Assembly (NCBI GenBank): GCA_016714645.1
Contig: JADKCI010000004.1
Coordinates: 849,501-913,500, forward strand
Source: Chromatiaceae bacterium
Lineage (GTDB): Bacteria > Pseudomonadota > Gammaproteobacteria > Chromatiales > Chromatiaceae
Length of the DNA: 64,000 nt
Direction: 5' to 3'
Positions 12,594 through 21,536 of this stretch are shown piece by piece. The first letter of the stretch is position 1; each line of letters begins with the position of its first letter. The position numbers and the translations under genes were made by a program. The notes under the pieces are model-generated. The model was not told the DNA's origin. It did not search any database and worked only from the letters and a program-made list of their open reading frames with translations.

Positions 12594-13973
12594 TCAATCG
12601 GAGCCCTGGTGGTATTTGGCCAGGTCGGTTTCGCTCAGGCGGGTCAGCATATCGCGCGGGAAGCTGGACATGAGTTCCCAGGATAGGTTGAGGGTGGCCT
12701 CGATGGAGCGGTCCTCGGCCTCCCCCTGGCCGACGAAGCGCTGGTCGAAGGCATCGGCGAAGCGCAGGAAGCGTTTGTCGCGCTCCGATAGCTCATCGGC
12801 GCCGATGATGGAGGCCAGGTTGCGGGTCTCCAGGGCGCGGGCGTAGAGGGCGTAGAGCTGGGCGGCGACCCGGGGGTGGTCCTCGCGGGTGTCGTCCTTG
12901 CCGATGCCATCCTTCATGAGGCGCGACAGGCTCGGCGAGATGTGCACCGGCGGGTAGATGCCCTGGTTGTGCAACTCCCGGGACAGCACGATTTGGCCCT
13001 CGGTGATGTAGCCCGTCAGGTCCGGGATGGGGTGGGTGATGTCGTCCGAGGGCATGGAAACCACCGGCATCATGGTGATGGAGCCGTGGCGCTGGTGGAT
13101 GCGGCCACAGCGCTCGTAGATCTCGGCGAGGTCGGAATAGAGATAGCCGGGATAGCCCTTGCGCGCCGGCACATCGCCCTTGGCGGTGGCGACCTCGCGC
13201 AAGGCCTCGGCGTAGTAGGTCATGTCGGTCATGACTACTAGGACGTGGCGGTCGAGGTCGTAGGCCAGGTATTCGGCGGCGGTGAGGGCGGTGCGGGGCA
13301 GGGTCAGGCGCTCCACCGGCGGGTCGTCCGCCAGGTTGATGAACATCACCACGTTGCGCAGCACGCCGGAACTGGCGAACTCGTCGCGGAAGAATTTGGC
13401 GTCGGCGTAGGAGACGCCCATGGCGGCGAAGACGATGGAGAAGCTGGTGTCCTCGTCCTTCAGGCGGGCCTGGCGGACGATCTGGGCGGCCAGGCGGTTG
13501 TGGGGCAGGCCCGAGCCCGAGAAGATCGGCAGCTTCTGGCCCCGCACCAGACTGTTAAGCCCATCGATGGTGGAGATGCCGGTCTGGATGAACTCGCGCG
13601 GATAGGTGCGCGCCGCCGGATTGATGGCGGCGCCGGTGACCGGGCGGCGGATATTGGACAGGATCGGCGGCCGGTCATCCTTGGGTTCCCCAAGGCCGTT
13701 GAAGACCCGGCCGAGGAGCTCCGGCGAGAGGGCGATCTCCACCGGTTCGTCCAGGAAGCGCACCCAGGTGGACTCCAGGTCCAGGTCATCCGTGCCCTCG
13801 AAGACCAGGATCAGGGTCTCGTCGTCGGCGGCGCGAATGACCTGGCCATTGCGTCGGGTGCCGGCGTGATCCCGGATCAGGACCCGGTCGCCAAAGGCGA
13901 CCCCCGGGGTGCGTTTCATGACCAGCAGGCCGCCGCGGGCCTCGGCGGCGGTGCGGTATTCTTTGATGCTCAT
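12594..13973 (-). CDS. ntpB: V/A-type ATPase subunit B (regulatory nucleotide subunit)
   Basis: 459 residues, full family length. It has the B-type pattern without a P-loop lysine: FSGSGLPHNRLAAQI stands where A has its P-loop. VMTDMTYYAEALREV and GYPGYLYSDLAEIYERCGR follow. Together with A it forms the cytoplasmic ATPase head. The gene is 14 bases from subunit A and 21 from subunit D, in a single operon. Confidence 0.96.
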   Translation of the reverse strand: MSIKEYRTAAEARGGLLVMKRTPGVAFGDRVLIRDHAGTRRNGQVIRAADDETLILVFEGTDDLDLESTWVRFLDEPVEIALSPELLGRVFNGLGEPKDDRPPILSNIRRPVTGAAINPAARTYPREFIQTGISTIDGLNSLVRGQKLPIFSGSGLPHNRLAAQIVRQARLKDEDTSFSIVFAAMGVSYADAKFFRDEFASSGVLRNVVMFINLADDPPVERLTLPRTALTAAEYLAYDLDRHVLVVMTDMTYYAEALREVATAKGDVPARKGYPGYLYSDLAEIYERCGRIHQRHGSITMMPVVSMPSDDITHPIPDLTGYITEGQIVLSRELHNQGIYPPVHISPSLSRLMKDGIGKDDTREDHPRVAAQLYALYARALETRNLASIIGADELSERDKRFLRFADAFDQRFVGQGEAEDRSIEATLNLSWELMSSFPRDMLTRLSETDLAKYHQGSD

Positions 13974-13987
13974 GGCGAATTCCCAGC

Positions 13988-15793
13988 CTATGCGTTGGTG
14001 GCGGCCTCGTCGGGCTTGGCGTATTCCAGGCGCATCCTCTCGAAGACGCGTCCGACCTCTTCCCGCAGGGCCTCAATCTGGTCCACCTGCTCGCTATTGA
14101 ACATGGACTTGCAGCGCCGTGCCCGGGCCATGAGGGGCAATTGCTGCAGCTCCTGCACCGGCACGCCCAGTTCTATCAGGCTGGCGCCGCTCTTGAAGAT
14201 AAAGATCACCAGGTCGAGCAGGGCGAACTGCTTGCGCGGCGAGCAGAAGGTGTCCACTTCGTCGAGGGCGCTCTGCTGGAGCACGCCCTCCTTGATGAGG
14301 GCTGCCCCCTCCAACTCCCAGCGCTGGGCGGAGGACAGTGCCTCGGGACCCACCAGGTTGACGATGCGCGACAGCTCGGCGTCCCGCGCCAGCAAGGCCA
14401 GGGCCTCGGTGCGGCGGCGCTCCCAGTCGCGGCTGATCTCCTTGTGCCACCACTCCGCGGCGGTGTGGACGTGGCCGGAGAAGCTGGTCACCCAATCAAT
14501 GCTGGGATAGTGGCGGGCGTCCGCCAGCTCCTTGGACAGGGCCCAGAAGGTCTCGATGATGTCCTTGGTGTGGCTGGTGACCGGCTCGGAGAAGTCGCCG
14601 CCCGGGGGCGAGACGGCGCCGATCAGGGTCACGGAGCCGGAGCCCGCGCCGTGGGTCTCGACCCGGCCGGCGCGCTCGTAAACGGCGGCCAGGCGCGAGG
14701 CGAGGTAGGCCGGGTAGCCTTCCTCCACCGGCATCTGGCCGAGTCGGCCCGAGACCTCGCGCAGGGCCTCGGCCCAACGGCTGGTGGAGTCCGCCAGCAT
14801 GACTACGTCGTAGCCCATGTCGCGGTAATACTCGGCCATGGTGATGCCGACATAGACCGAGGCCTCCCGCGCCACCACCGGCATGTTGGAGGTGTTGGCC
14901 ACCAGCAGGGTTCGCTCCATCAGCTTGCGGCCGGAGTAGGGGTCGTCGAGTTGGGGGAAGGTCTCCAGCACGTCCACCAGTTCGTTGCCGCGCTCGCCGC
15001 AGCCGACATAGATGACGATGTCGGCGTTGGACCAGCGGGCCACCTGCTGCTGGACCACCGTCTTGCCGGCGCCGAAGGGGCCGGGCACCGCCCCCTTGCC
15101 GCCCTTGAGCTGGGGGAAGAAGCTGTCGATCACGCGCTGGCCCGTGATGAGGGGGGCAATGCCGTCATCGCGCCGCAGATAGGGGCGGGGCTTGCGCACC
15201 GGCCAGCGGTGGAAGAGCTTGAGGCGATGGCTATGGCCCTGGGCGTCACGCAGCCGGCCGATGGTCTTTTCCAGGTCGTAGTCCCCGGCGGGGGCGATCT
15301 CCTCCAGTTCGCCGCTCAGGGTCGGGGGCACCAGGATGCGGTGCAGAATGGTTTGGGTCTCCTGGACCGTGCCCAGCACGGTGCCAGGGCCTATCTTGTG
15401 GCCTGGCTCCAGCTTGGGATTGGGTTCGAATTCCCAGATCCGGGCGCGGTCCAGGGCCGCTATGTTCAGGCCGCGGTTGATGTAATCGCCCGACAGGAGG
15501 GCAATCTTTTCCAGGGGGCGCTGGACACCGTCAAAAATGCCGCCGAGCAGCCCGGGGCCCAGTTCCACCGACAGGGGCCAGCCCAGACCCGTGGCGGGTT
15601 CGCCGGGGCGCACGCCGTCGGTGGATTCGTAGGTCTGGACGACGGCCTCCTGGCCGCGCAAGGAAATGACCTCCCCGAATAGCCCCAGTTCGCCGATACG
15701 GACCTGCTCGCCATTGCGGACGCCGGGCAGGACGATGGTGACGATGGGGCCATTGATCTCGCGGATATAGCCGGTGCGGGTGGATTCGCTCAT
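13988..15793 (-). CDS. ntpA: V/A-type ATPase subunit A (catalytic)
   Basis: 601 residues. The P-loop GPFGAGKT is at 238-245, preceded by the long non-homologous region typical of A subunits (residues ~110-200). MLADSTSRWAEALREVSGR and YPAYLASRLAAVYERAGR are family signatures. It is the site of ATP hydrolysis or synthesis. The start MSESTRTGYIREINGP at 15793 is chosen because the frame upstream belongs to subunit E; the gap to E is 4 bases. Confidence 0.96.
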   Translation of the reverse strand: MSESTRTGYIREINGPIVTIVLPGVRNGEQVRIGELGLFGEVISLRGQEAVVQTYESTDGVRPGEPATGLGWPLSVELGPGLLGGIFDGVQRPLEKIALLSGDYINRGLNIAALDRARIWEFEPNPKLEPGHKIGPGTVLGTVQETQTILHRILVPPTLSGELEEIAPAGDYDLEKTIGRLRDAQGHSHRLKLFHRWPVRKPRPYLRRDDGIAPLITGQRVIDSFFPQLKGGKGAVPGPFGAGKTVVQQQVARWSNADIVIYVGCGERGNELVDVLETFPQLDDPYSGRKLMERTLLVANTSNMPVVAREASVYVGITMAEYYRDMGYDVVMLADSTSRWAEALREVSGRLGQMPVEEGYPAYLASRLAAVYERAGRVETHGAGSGSVTLIGAVSPPGGDFSEPVTSHTKDIIETFWALSKELADARHYPSIDWVTSFSGHVHTAAEWWHKEISRDWERRRTEALALLARDAELSRIVNLVGPEALSSAQRWELEGAALIKEGVLQQSALDEVDTFCSPRKQFALLDLVIFIFKSGASLIELGVPVQELQQLPLMARARRCKSMFNSEQVDQIEALREEVGRVFERMRLEYAKPDEAATNA

Positions 15794-15797
15794 GATG

Positions 15798-16439
15798 TCA
15801 GCCGCCGAAGAGGTTGCCGGTGTCGAGGCCGCCAGGCAGCAGCCGCTCCAGGATGACCTGCTGGATCCTGGCGCGCAGCCGTTCCAGTCGGCCCTCGAAG
15901 GTGTTGTCGACCCGGATGCGGTTGTCCGCGCTCGCGACGCGCGCGCCGCCCAGGCAAGGGATAGGGTGCTCCGCCAGGCGTAGCTGCTTGTCCGGCGCGA
16001 GGCGGTGGGCGAGGGCCTCCCATTCGGGGGCCAGGCGCTGGCGGTCCCGGGCATTCACCTCGACCACCAGTTCCTCGGCCTCGATCGCCGCCGCGGCCTG
16101 AATCAGATAGTGCTCCAGGGTCAGTTGGTAGGCCGCCTCGTCCGTCATATAGGCTTGCAACCGCTCCCGCAGTCGGCCCTCCACGTCCGTCACTAGATTC
16201 CAGCGCACCCGGTCGAGCTGGCTCTGCATCCGCAGTTCGCTGGCCTGGACCTGCTGGCGGAAGGCCCGTTCGCCTAGGGAGCGGGCAATGGATTCCTCGC
16301 GTTGCTCGCGCAGCCGGAGGCGCTCCGCCGCCTCGCGCAGGATGGTGTCGCGGCTGCGCTGGGTCATTTCCCGGTAAGCGCTGGCGAGTCGTTCGGCGCG
16401 AGCGAGGAGGGCCCGTTCGAGTTCTTCTACCTGGTTCAC
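15798..16439 (-). CDS. ntpE: V/A-type ATPase subunit E (peripheral stalk)
   Basis: 213 residues. The N-terminal half is a charged coiled coil (EELERALLARAERLASAYRE, then RERLRLREQ-like heptads); the C-terminal half has LAPDKQLRLAEHPIPCLGG and VDNTFEGRLERLR, the usual E-subunit head. It holds the catalytic head still through the outer stalk, paired with the G/H-type helix encoded first in the operon. Confidence 0.92.
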   Translation of the reverse strand: MNQVEELERALLARAERLASAYREMTQRSRDTILREAAERLRLREQREESIARSLGERAFRQQVQASELRMQSQLDRVRWNLVTDVEGRLRERLQAYMTDEAAYQLTLEHYLIQAAAAIEAEELVVEVNARDRQRLAPEWEALAHRLAPDKQLRLAEHPIPCLGGARVASADNRIRVDNTFEGRLERLRARIQQVILERLLPGGLDTGNLFGG

Positions 16440-16524
16440 GATGAATCCCGTGCAAGCTTGGCTAGGGGTGCAATACCAAAAAGGGTTGGGCCTGGCCGTG
16501 GCGGACCATCCGGGGATGGGTCGA

Positions 16525-16869
16525 TCATTTCGCCCCCACAGCCTTGCCGAACATGGCGTCGAGTCGATCAGCCACGTCGCTGGCCAGGCGATGAGGCCCC
16601 TTCAGGCGCGGCACGGCGGTCACGATGATACGTCCGCCCTCGGCGCGCACCCGTTCCAGGCCCGGAATTTTGGCCCGCATCAGGGTCTCCTCCACGATGG
16701 CGAAGGCCTTGTCGCCGCGGCGGATCAGGTCCTGGAAGACCTGGTCCACCTCTTCGTGGCTCGGGTCTGGGTGCGTCTCGAAGCCGATCATGCGGAAGCC
16801 GTCCGCGAGGCTCTCGTCGCCCAGGAAGAGCATGCGGGTGACCTGTCCGGTGTTCGTCTCGCTGGCCAT
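16525..16869 (-). CDS. V/A-type ATPase subunit F
   Basis: 114 residues with the Rossmann-like pattern of F subunits: LFLGDESLADGFRMIGFE, KAFAIVEETLM and IPGLERVRAEGGRII. F binds the central D shaft. The gene sits between K and E; an 85-base gap to E (16440-16524) carries no gene. Confidence 0.92.
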   Translation of the reverse strand: MASETNTGQVTRMLFLGDESLADGFRMIGFETHPDPSHEEVDQVFQDLIRRGDKAFAIVEETLMRAKIPGLERVRAEGGRIIVTAVPRLKGPHRLASDVADRLDAMFGKAVGAK

Positions 16870-16888
16870 GGGCCTGATTCCCCGGCGA

Positions 16889-17338
16889 CTAAGGGATCTT
16901 GTTCAGCAGCAGGATGCTGACCACCAGGCCGTAGATGGCGATACCCTCCGCCAGACCCAGGTAGATAAGGGTCCGGCCCAGATTCTCTGGCTTCTCCGTG
17001 ATGGCGGCCAGGGAGGCGGCGCCGATGGGCCCCACCGCGATGCCGGCGCCGATGGTCGAAAGGGCGGTGGGGATGCCGGCGCCGATGATGGCCAGGCCCA
17101 TGCCCGTGGAGATCTCGTTGACCACAGCCACCACCTCACCGGTCTGGGCGAAGGCATCGTTGATGCCCAGCACCAGCAAGCCCAGTTGGGCGACCACGAA
17201 GGTCAGGAGTTGAGCGCCCATGGCCGGTTGGTACCAGGGTCGAATGCGGCCGGCGAGGGCGGGGCGGAACTCAAGGACCAGGCCGCCGAGGATGAGGCCG
17301 AGGATGGCGAAGGACATGAGGCCGACGAGCCAGTACAT
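16889..17338 (-). CDS. ntpK: V/A-type ATPase membrane ring subunit K (proteolipid)
   Basis: 149 residues. The C-terminal helical hairpin carries the ion-binding carboxylate, Glu131 in YLGLAEGIAIYG, with the Gly-rich partner helix GMGLAIIGAGIPTALSTIGA. The first ~65 residues form two more hydrophobic segments without a carboxylate. Either the protein has four membrane helices with one Glu (NtpK plan), or the region up to NDAFA is a cleaved leader in front of a two-helix subunit. No Gln is seen at the position typical of Na+ rings, so H+ is more likely (weak inference). Confidence 0.93.
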   Translation of the reverse strand: MYWLVGLMSFAILGLILGGLVLEFRPALAGRIRPWYQPAMGAQLLTFVVAQLGLLVLGINDAFAQTGEVVAVVNEISTGMGLAIIGAGIPTALSTIGAGIAVGPIGAASLAAITEKPENLGRTLIYLGLAEGIAIYGLVVSILLLNKIP

Positions 17339-17435
17339 GATGAACTCCTGTGTTGCTAGGGCGGGTTAGGGCGAAAAGGGTTAAGGACACCGGGTCCGAA
17401 CCTGACGAGGCGGGATAGGGGTGTCGGGGCTCGCT

Positions 17436-19319
17436 TCATGGCTTTTCCCCCGGGGCAGGCCCCAGCCGCAGCGGAGTGAAGGCATGGCCATCGCCGGAGA
17501 AATAGCGCGCGAACCCCTCGTAGAACTCCAGACGGAGCACCTGGATCAGGACGATGCCACCTTCCAGGACGATCATGAAGACATTGCCCAATACCAGGGT
17601 CACGCCATGGCCGAAGGGTCCCATCATGCCGGCGAGGGTAAAGACGGCCAGGGCTAGGGCCGCGTGGTTGAGGCTGAAGGCCGCCACGCGCAGGAAGGAG
17701 AGGGTGTTGGAGACATAGCCGACGATGGTCTCCAGCGTTTCGATGAAGACTACCAGCACCTTCTCCGCGATGGGGGCATCCAGGTGGCCCCAGCCGTGCC
17801 AGGCCAGGGCGCCCAGGGAGAGGAGGATCAGCAGGAGCGGGCCCGTACCGAAGCCTTGCCCCTGGCCGATACCCAGTCCGCCCCAGGCCAGGGCCAGGTA
17901 GAAGATGAGGTTGACCAGGCCATGCTGGCCGAAGAGGGCCCCCAGCCAGTTGCCGATCACGGCGCGATTGTAGATGGCCAGGACGCAGGCCAGGGCGATG
18001 AAGAGGACGCCCCAGCCCAGAGCCAGTCGCAGCATGAGTAAGGGGTCGTGCAGGGGCGACATCCAGAGGGCCGGCAGCCAGTGCTCGAAGCCGAAGACGC
18101 TGCCGAAGAGGAAACCGAAAATCATGGACGAGGCCCCCGCCAGGACCCCAAAGAGGTAGAAGCGTCCCAGTTTGGCGCGAAAATACCAGGCCAGCCCGGC
18201 GATGACGGCGCCCTGGCCCACATCGCCGAACATGGTCCCGAACATGAGGAGGAAGGTGGCCGCGAACAGGGGGGTGGGATCGACCTCGCCGTAACGGGGG
18301 ATGCCATATTGATGGACCAGCAGGGCAAAGGGGGCCAGGAGGCGCTTGCGAGTCGGCACCGTCGGCACCAGGGGCCTTTCCTCTGGCAGGGGGTCGCGGC
18401 TGGTAAGGGCGAAGGGCAGGCTTAGGGTCTCGCGCAGCCGCTGCTCCAGTTTCTTCACTGCGGCCGCCGGGACCCAGCCCGTGAGCTGGGCCAGGGCGCC
18501 GCGGCCGTGGATGGCGGCATCAAGCTGGACCAGGGGCTCCGCCAGACGCAGTATCTCCCGACTGGCGATCAGGCGTTCCAGGAGACCGGCCGACCAGTCC
18601 GCCAGCCGTTGGCTCAGGGCCTGGCGTTGGGCGGCGGTGGCCTCGCGGCGGCGGGCCAGCTCGGCGCGCATTACCTGGGGCTCGTGGTCCAGCTCCGGGG
18701 GGATGGGCAGGTGACGGAAGCCGGCGCTGCGTAGCACGGATTCGAGTTGGGCCTCCTTCTCCCCGCTGGGGCCGACGATGACGACATGGGCATCATCGCC
18801 GGTCACCATGTACTGAAAGAGCAGGTGATCCGCCAGGCCCACCGCCCCTTCGAGTTGGCGCAGGTTGGCGTAGGGGACGACGCCCACGTAGAAATCCAGG
18901 AAGCGCGTCTTGCTGCGTAGCATCCCCAGGTCGATATTGAGGTCCTCGAAATTGCTCAGGGCCGACTGCTGTTCCCGGATCAGGCGATCCTCGTCTTCGA
19001 TAGCGCGGAATTGCTCCTCGTAGTGGGAGGTCTCCTCCCAGACACCGCCCAGCCAGTTATTGGTCTGCACCAACTCGTCCTCGGGGATGACGCGGGGGTT
19101 GAGCGGCGCGCCCTCGGTCGGGAGGGGGATCAGCTTGGTGACCTTTTCCAGGCGGGAACTGGCTTGCCGCCAGGTGTCGCGGTAGGGGAGGCCGGGCTGG
19201 CCATCGAGGTCGTCATGTTCCGGCGTACGGGCGTCGGCGTGGAAGCTCTCCAGCTCCGCCAGGGTCAGGGAGGCCTGGGGCAGCTCCTCGCCCAGGACCA
19301 GGATGCGGACGTGCTTCAT
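17436..19319 (-). CDS. ntpI: V/A-type ATPase subunit I (membrane stator a)
   Basis: About 627 residues. The N-terminal half is soluble and coiled-coil-rich; the C-terminal half has about seven membrane helices with the family stretches TMFGDVGQGAVIAG and FGFLFGSVFGFEHW. It forms the ion half-channels against the K ring. The start MKHVRILVLG (19319) matches the usual beginning of the family; six codons further upstream are also open. It lies between C and K with about 75-100 bases on each side. Confidence 0.94.
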   Translation of the reverse strand: MKHVRILVLGEELPQASLTLAELESFHADARTPEHDDLDGQPGLPYRDTWRQASSRLEKVTKLIPLPTEGAPLNPRVIPEDELVQTNNWLGGVWEETSHYEEQFRAIEDEDRLIREQQSALSNFEDLNIDLGMLRSKTRFLDFYVGVVPYANLRQLEGAVGLADHLLFQYMVTGDDAHVVIVGPSGEKEAQLESVLRSAGFRHLPIPPELDHEPQVMRAELARRREATAAQRQALSQRLADWSAGLLERLIASREILRLAEPLVQLDAAIHGRGALAQLTGWVPAAAVKKLEQRLRETLSLPFALTSRDPLPEERPLVPTVPTRKRLLAPFALLVHQYGIPRYGEVDPTPLFAATFLLMFGTMFGDVGQGAVIAGLAWYFRAKLGRFYLFGVLAGASSMIFGFLFGSVFGFEHWLPALWMSPLHDPLLMLRLALGWGVLFIALACVLAIYNRAVIGNWLGALFGQHGLVNLIFYLALAWGGLGIGQGQGFGTGPLLLILLSLGALAWHGWGHLDAPIAEKVLVVFIETLETIVGYVSNTLSFLRVAAFSLNHAALALAVFTLAGMMGPFGHGVTLVLGNVFMIVLEGGIVLIQVLRLEFYEGFARYFSGDGHAFTPLRLGPAPGEKP

Positions 19320-19394
19320 GGGGGTTGGCCGCAACATCCGCTTTTACCCCTGGCTTGGGTGCCGGGTGGGGGACAGGGTGACGGTGTCCATGGC

Positions 19395-20459
19395 TCAGGC
19401 CGCCCTGCCGGTTTTCATGGGGCAACGGGGATTCGCCACCTCGATGGCGATCTCCACCAGCTCCGTGGGGAGTTCGAGCAGCCGTCCCTGGAACAGGGAG
19501 AAGAGGGCGAGCAGGTCCTGTTCCCGCTGGATCAGATAGGCCAGGGCGCGGGCCACGCCTGAATGACCGCGGCTGATGACTTGCCGGGTCTCCTCGCGGA
19601 CATGGGCGTTCAGGCGCCGCTGGACGTCCACCAGGTCCAGGCTCCCGGCGAGCTTGGCATCCAGTGGCGCCGGCAGGGCCGTCAGCACCTGGGCGAAGGT
19701 TCCCAGATTGACCAGGGCCAGCAGGCGGTCGCGGTGCATCCGGCCCAGGGAGGGGACCAACTGGAAGAAGGTCTCGCTGGGCGAGAGCTGGTAGGAGAAT
19801 CGAAAGCGCAGCAGCCAGAGGATATCCACCCGGTCGAGGACGGCCCCGATCAGATGACGCAGGGAATGGGCACCCGTGTCCTCGAAGGGGGCGATCTCGC
19901 GGACCAGACCGGTCAGATATCGCTGGTCGATGGCCGCCTCCAGGGCAAAGGGTTCGTGCTTGCGCTCATAGACCTCCCGGGCCTGGCGGGCAATGATGCT
20001 GTAGGGTCCTCCCTCCAACTGGCGCAGCAGTTCGAGCACATTCTCGGCCTGGAAAAGCTGGTCCTGTTGGGGTAGCCGCAGGTTAGGCGGGAGTTCGTAG
20101 AGGTTGGCGGCGATCTCCTTGCGATCCAGGTCGAAGAGTTTGCCGCGGATGAGGGTCTTGAGATTGGACAGGGCATAGTGACGACCCCAGTCGAGGACCA
20201 GGGTCCGCTCGATCGCCGACATGGGCAGGATCAGGATGCGCAATTCCGAGAGCAGGGTCTTGATCAAGGCCTGCTCCACCGCCCGGCTGCGGGTCTTGAC
20301 CGGGAGTTGACTGTCCAAGGCCGCCGTCAGCCCGAAGATCTTCGCCAGTTCTTCCAGTGGGCGATGGGCCAGGGTCGCGAGGGTGCCAGGGGTAAAGAGG
20401 CGCGTCGCCATCGCCGAGACGCGCGTGTTGAGGTAGGCCTGGTGCGCCGAGTGTTTCAT
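19395..20459 (-). CDS. ntpC: V/A-type ATPase subunit C (AC39-like)
   Basis: 354 residues, all helical, with AYLNTRVSAMATRLF at the start and the repeated three-helix pattern of the C/d family (LKTLIRGK, LRHLIGAVLDRVDI, DILWLLRFRF). It forms the socket linking the central stalk to the ring. Second gene of the operon, 57 bases after the stalk helix gene. Confidence 0.92.
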   Translation of the reverse strand: MKHSAHQAYLNTRVSAMATRLFTPGTLATLAHRPLEELAKIFGLTAALDSQLPVKTRSRAVEQALIKTLLSELRILILPMSAIERTLVLDWGRHYALSNLKTLIRGKLFDLDRKEIAANLYELPPNLRLPQQDQLFQAENVLELLRQLEGGPYSIIARQAREVYERKHEPFALEAAIDQRYLTGLVREIAPFEDTGAHSLRHLIGAVLDRVDILWLLRFRFSYQLSPSETFFQLVPSLGRMHRDRLLALVNLGTFAQVLTALPAPLDAKLAGSLDLVDVQRRLNAHVREETRQVISRGHSGVARALAYLIQREQDLLALFSLFQGRLLELPTELVEIAIEVANPRCPMKTGRAA

Positions 20460-20516
20460 GTCCGAGGCGTGACTGATTCAGGAGGTCTGTCGGGGGAATC
20501 CAGATTCAGTCCACCT

Positions 20517-20831
20517 TCAGTCCGCCGCCAGGAGGAGGTCGAAGGCCGCCACCAGGGCGTCCTCCTCCCGTTCCTCCGCCATATTGCGGAGCTGGACATG
20601 GCGCTCGTCATAGCGGCGCTTGAGTTCGGCGATCGTCTGCTCGGCGCGCTCCTCGGATTTCTGGATGTAGCCCTTGTGCAGGTCCGGAATACGGGCGCGG
20701 AACCGCTCTTCCTGAGCCTTGGCCTCGGCCACCGCCGCCTGAACCAGCCGCTCAGCCTCTTCCTCCGCCTGCTGCGCCAAGCCCTCGGCACGCATCTCGG
20801 CTTCTAGAAGTCGTTTGAGGGTGTCGTCCAA
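20517..20831 (-). CDS. V/A-type ATPase peripheral stalk helix (G/H-like)
   Basis: 104 residues, one long charged coiled coil (RLLEAEMRAEGLAQQAEEEA) ending in a short LVAAFDLLLAAD. Size, composition and first position in the operon fit the G/H-type subunit that pairs with E in the outer stalk. The start is TTG at 20831 with GGGAGG seven bases upstream. No nearer ATG gives the full coil. Confidence 0.82.
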   Translation of the reverse strand: MDDTLKRLLEAEMRAEGLAQQAEEEAERLVQAAVAEAKAQEERFRARIPDLHKGYIQKSEERAEQTIAELKRRYDERHVQLRNMAEEREEDALVAAFDLLLAAD

Positions 20832-21032
20832 GGTGGCGCCTCCCGTAGAAAATTAGTAGTAGATTATATTACCTGTTCCTCAAGGACTCTTTCGCCCAAG
20901 CAGGAATTTTCTTGCGCCAGGTCAATATTTCCCAGGAGGAATGATAATTATCGATCGCCAACCGCCAGGCCAGGGTAGGGAGCGGGGCCCCGTCGCGATC
21001 CAGCGGGGGGGGGGAATGCCGGGGGGCCTCGG
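20832..21032. other. Intergenic region with G10 run and gene-like tail
   Basis: 201 bases between the ATPase operon and the ferritin-like gene. It contains a run of ten G (21005-21014). On the minus strand, codons from about 21000 to the TAA at 20869 read protein-like (LAWRLAIDNYHSSWEILTW) but have no usable start, so this may be the end of a lost gene. Confidence 0.4.
20863..20868 (-). promoter_or_regulatory. Candidate -10 box for the ATPase operon
   Basis: On the minus strand TATAAT occurs at 20868-20863, 32 bases before the TTG start of the first ATPase gene, inside an AT-rich island in otherwise GC-rich sequence. No good -35 is found at 16-18 bases upstream, which suggests an activator or a different sigma factor. 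Confidence 0.45.
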
Positions 21033-21536
21033 TCAGACCCCGCCGCCGCGATGGATGGTCTCGTAGTAGAGCTTCTCCAGGGCGAGCTTGTGCCGGGTCT
21101 CTTCGCTGGTGAGGTAGCGGAAGAGGTCGCGGATGGGGCCCACGGGGGTGGTCTCGGCGAGTTCGGCATAGTGCAGCATGGCGGCGTGCTCGCGGCCCAT
21201 GGCGTATTGGAGGACCGCCTGGTCGTCGGGGTTTTCGCCCAGGTCGGGGAGGTGGATGCAGTCGGAGAATTGGCTGTCGCTGGCGGTGCGCTGGACCTCG
21301 GCCTGGATCTGCTCGGCCAGGTCGTGGCGCTCCGCCAGGTCGCGGAAGAGGGCATGGTGGGCCTGTTCCTCGGCGGCCAGCTCCTCGACCAGGTAACGGA
21401 TGCGCTTGCTGACCTTGGGGATGAGGTCGGTGTAAAAGTCGCGGGCCGAGGCCTCGAAGGAGGTCGCTACCGCCAGTATTTCGCCCAGGCTGGTCTTGCC
21501 GCGCAGGAGTTGGATGTCGTGGGTGCCTTCGGTCAT
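21033..21536 (-). CDS. Ferritin-like diiron protein, last gene of the MBS-like operon
   Basis: 167 residues forming a four-helix ferritin-like domain. Candidate iron ligands are Glu in FEASARDFY, the EEQAHH segment, Glu in GREHAAM and EETRH, so two ExxH-type pairs are present as in rubrerythrin and bacterioferritin relatives. No rubredoxin tail is seen. The start overlaps the flavoprotein stop by 4 bases, so it is co-translated with the redox complex. A peroxide-scavenging or iron-handling role is inferred from the family. A related gene ends the korAB operon at 39181. Confidence 0.85.
   Translation of the reverse strand: MTEGTHDIQLLRGKTSLGEILAVATSFEASARDFYTDLIPKVSKRIRYLVEELAAEEQAHHALFRDLAERHDLAEQIQAEVQRTASDSQFSDCIHLPDLGENPDDQAVLQYAMGREHAAMLHYAELAETTPVGPIRDLFRYLTSEETRHKLALEKLYYETIHRGGGV

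Noticed and set aside
14141..15682. 513-codon plus-strand open frame opposite the ATPase A subunit
   Set aside because: Antisense shadow of a strongly conserved gene.
11949..20831. F-type or N-type ATP synthase
   Set aside because: Subunits A (601 residues with the long insert), D, E, F, I and K are V/A-type, with no F1 delta/epsilon genes.
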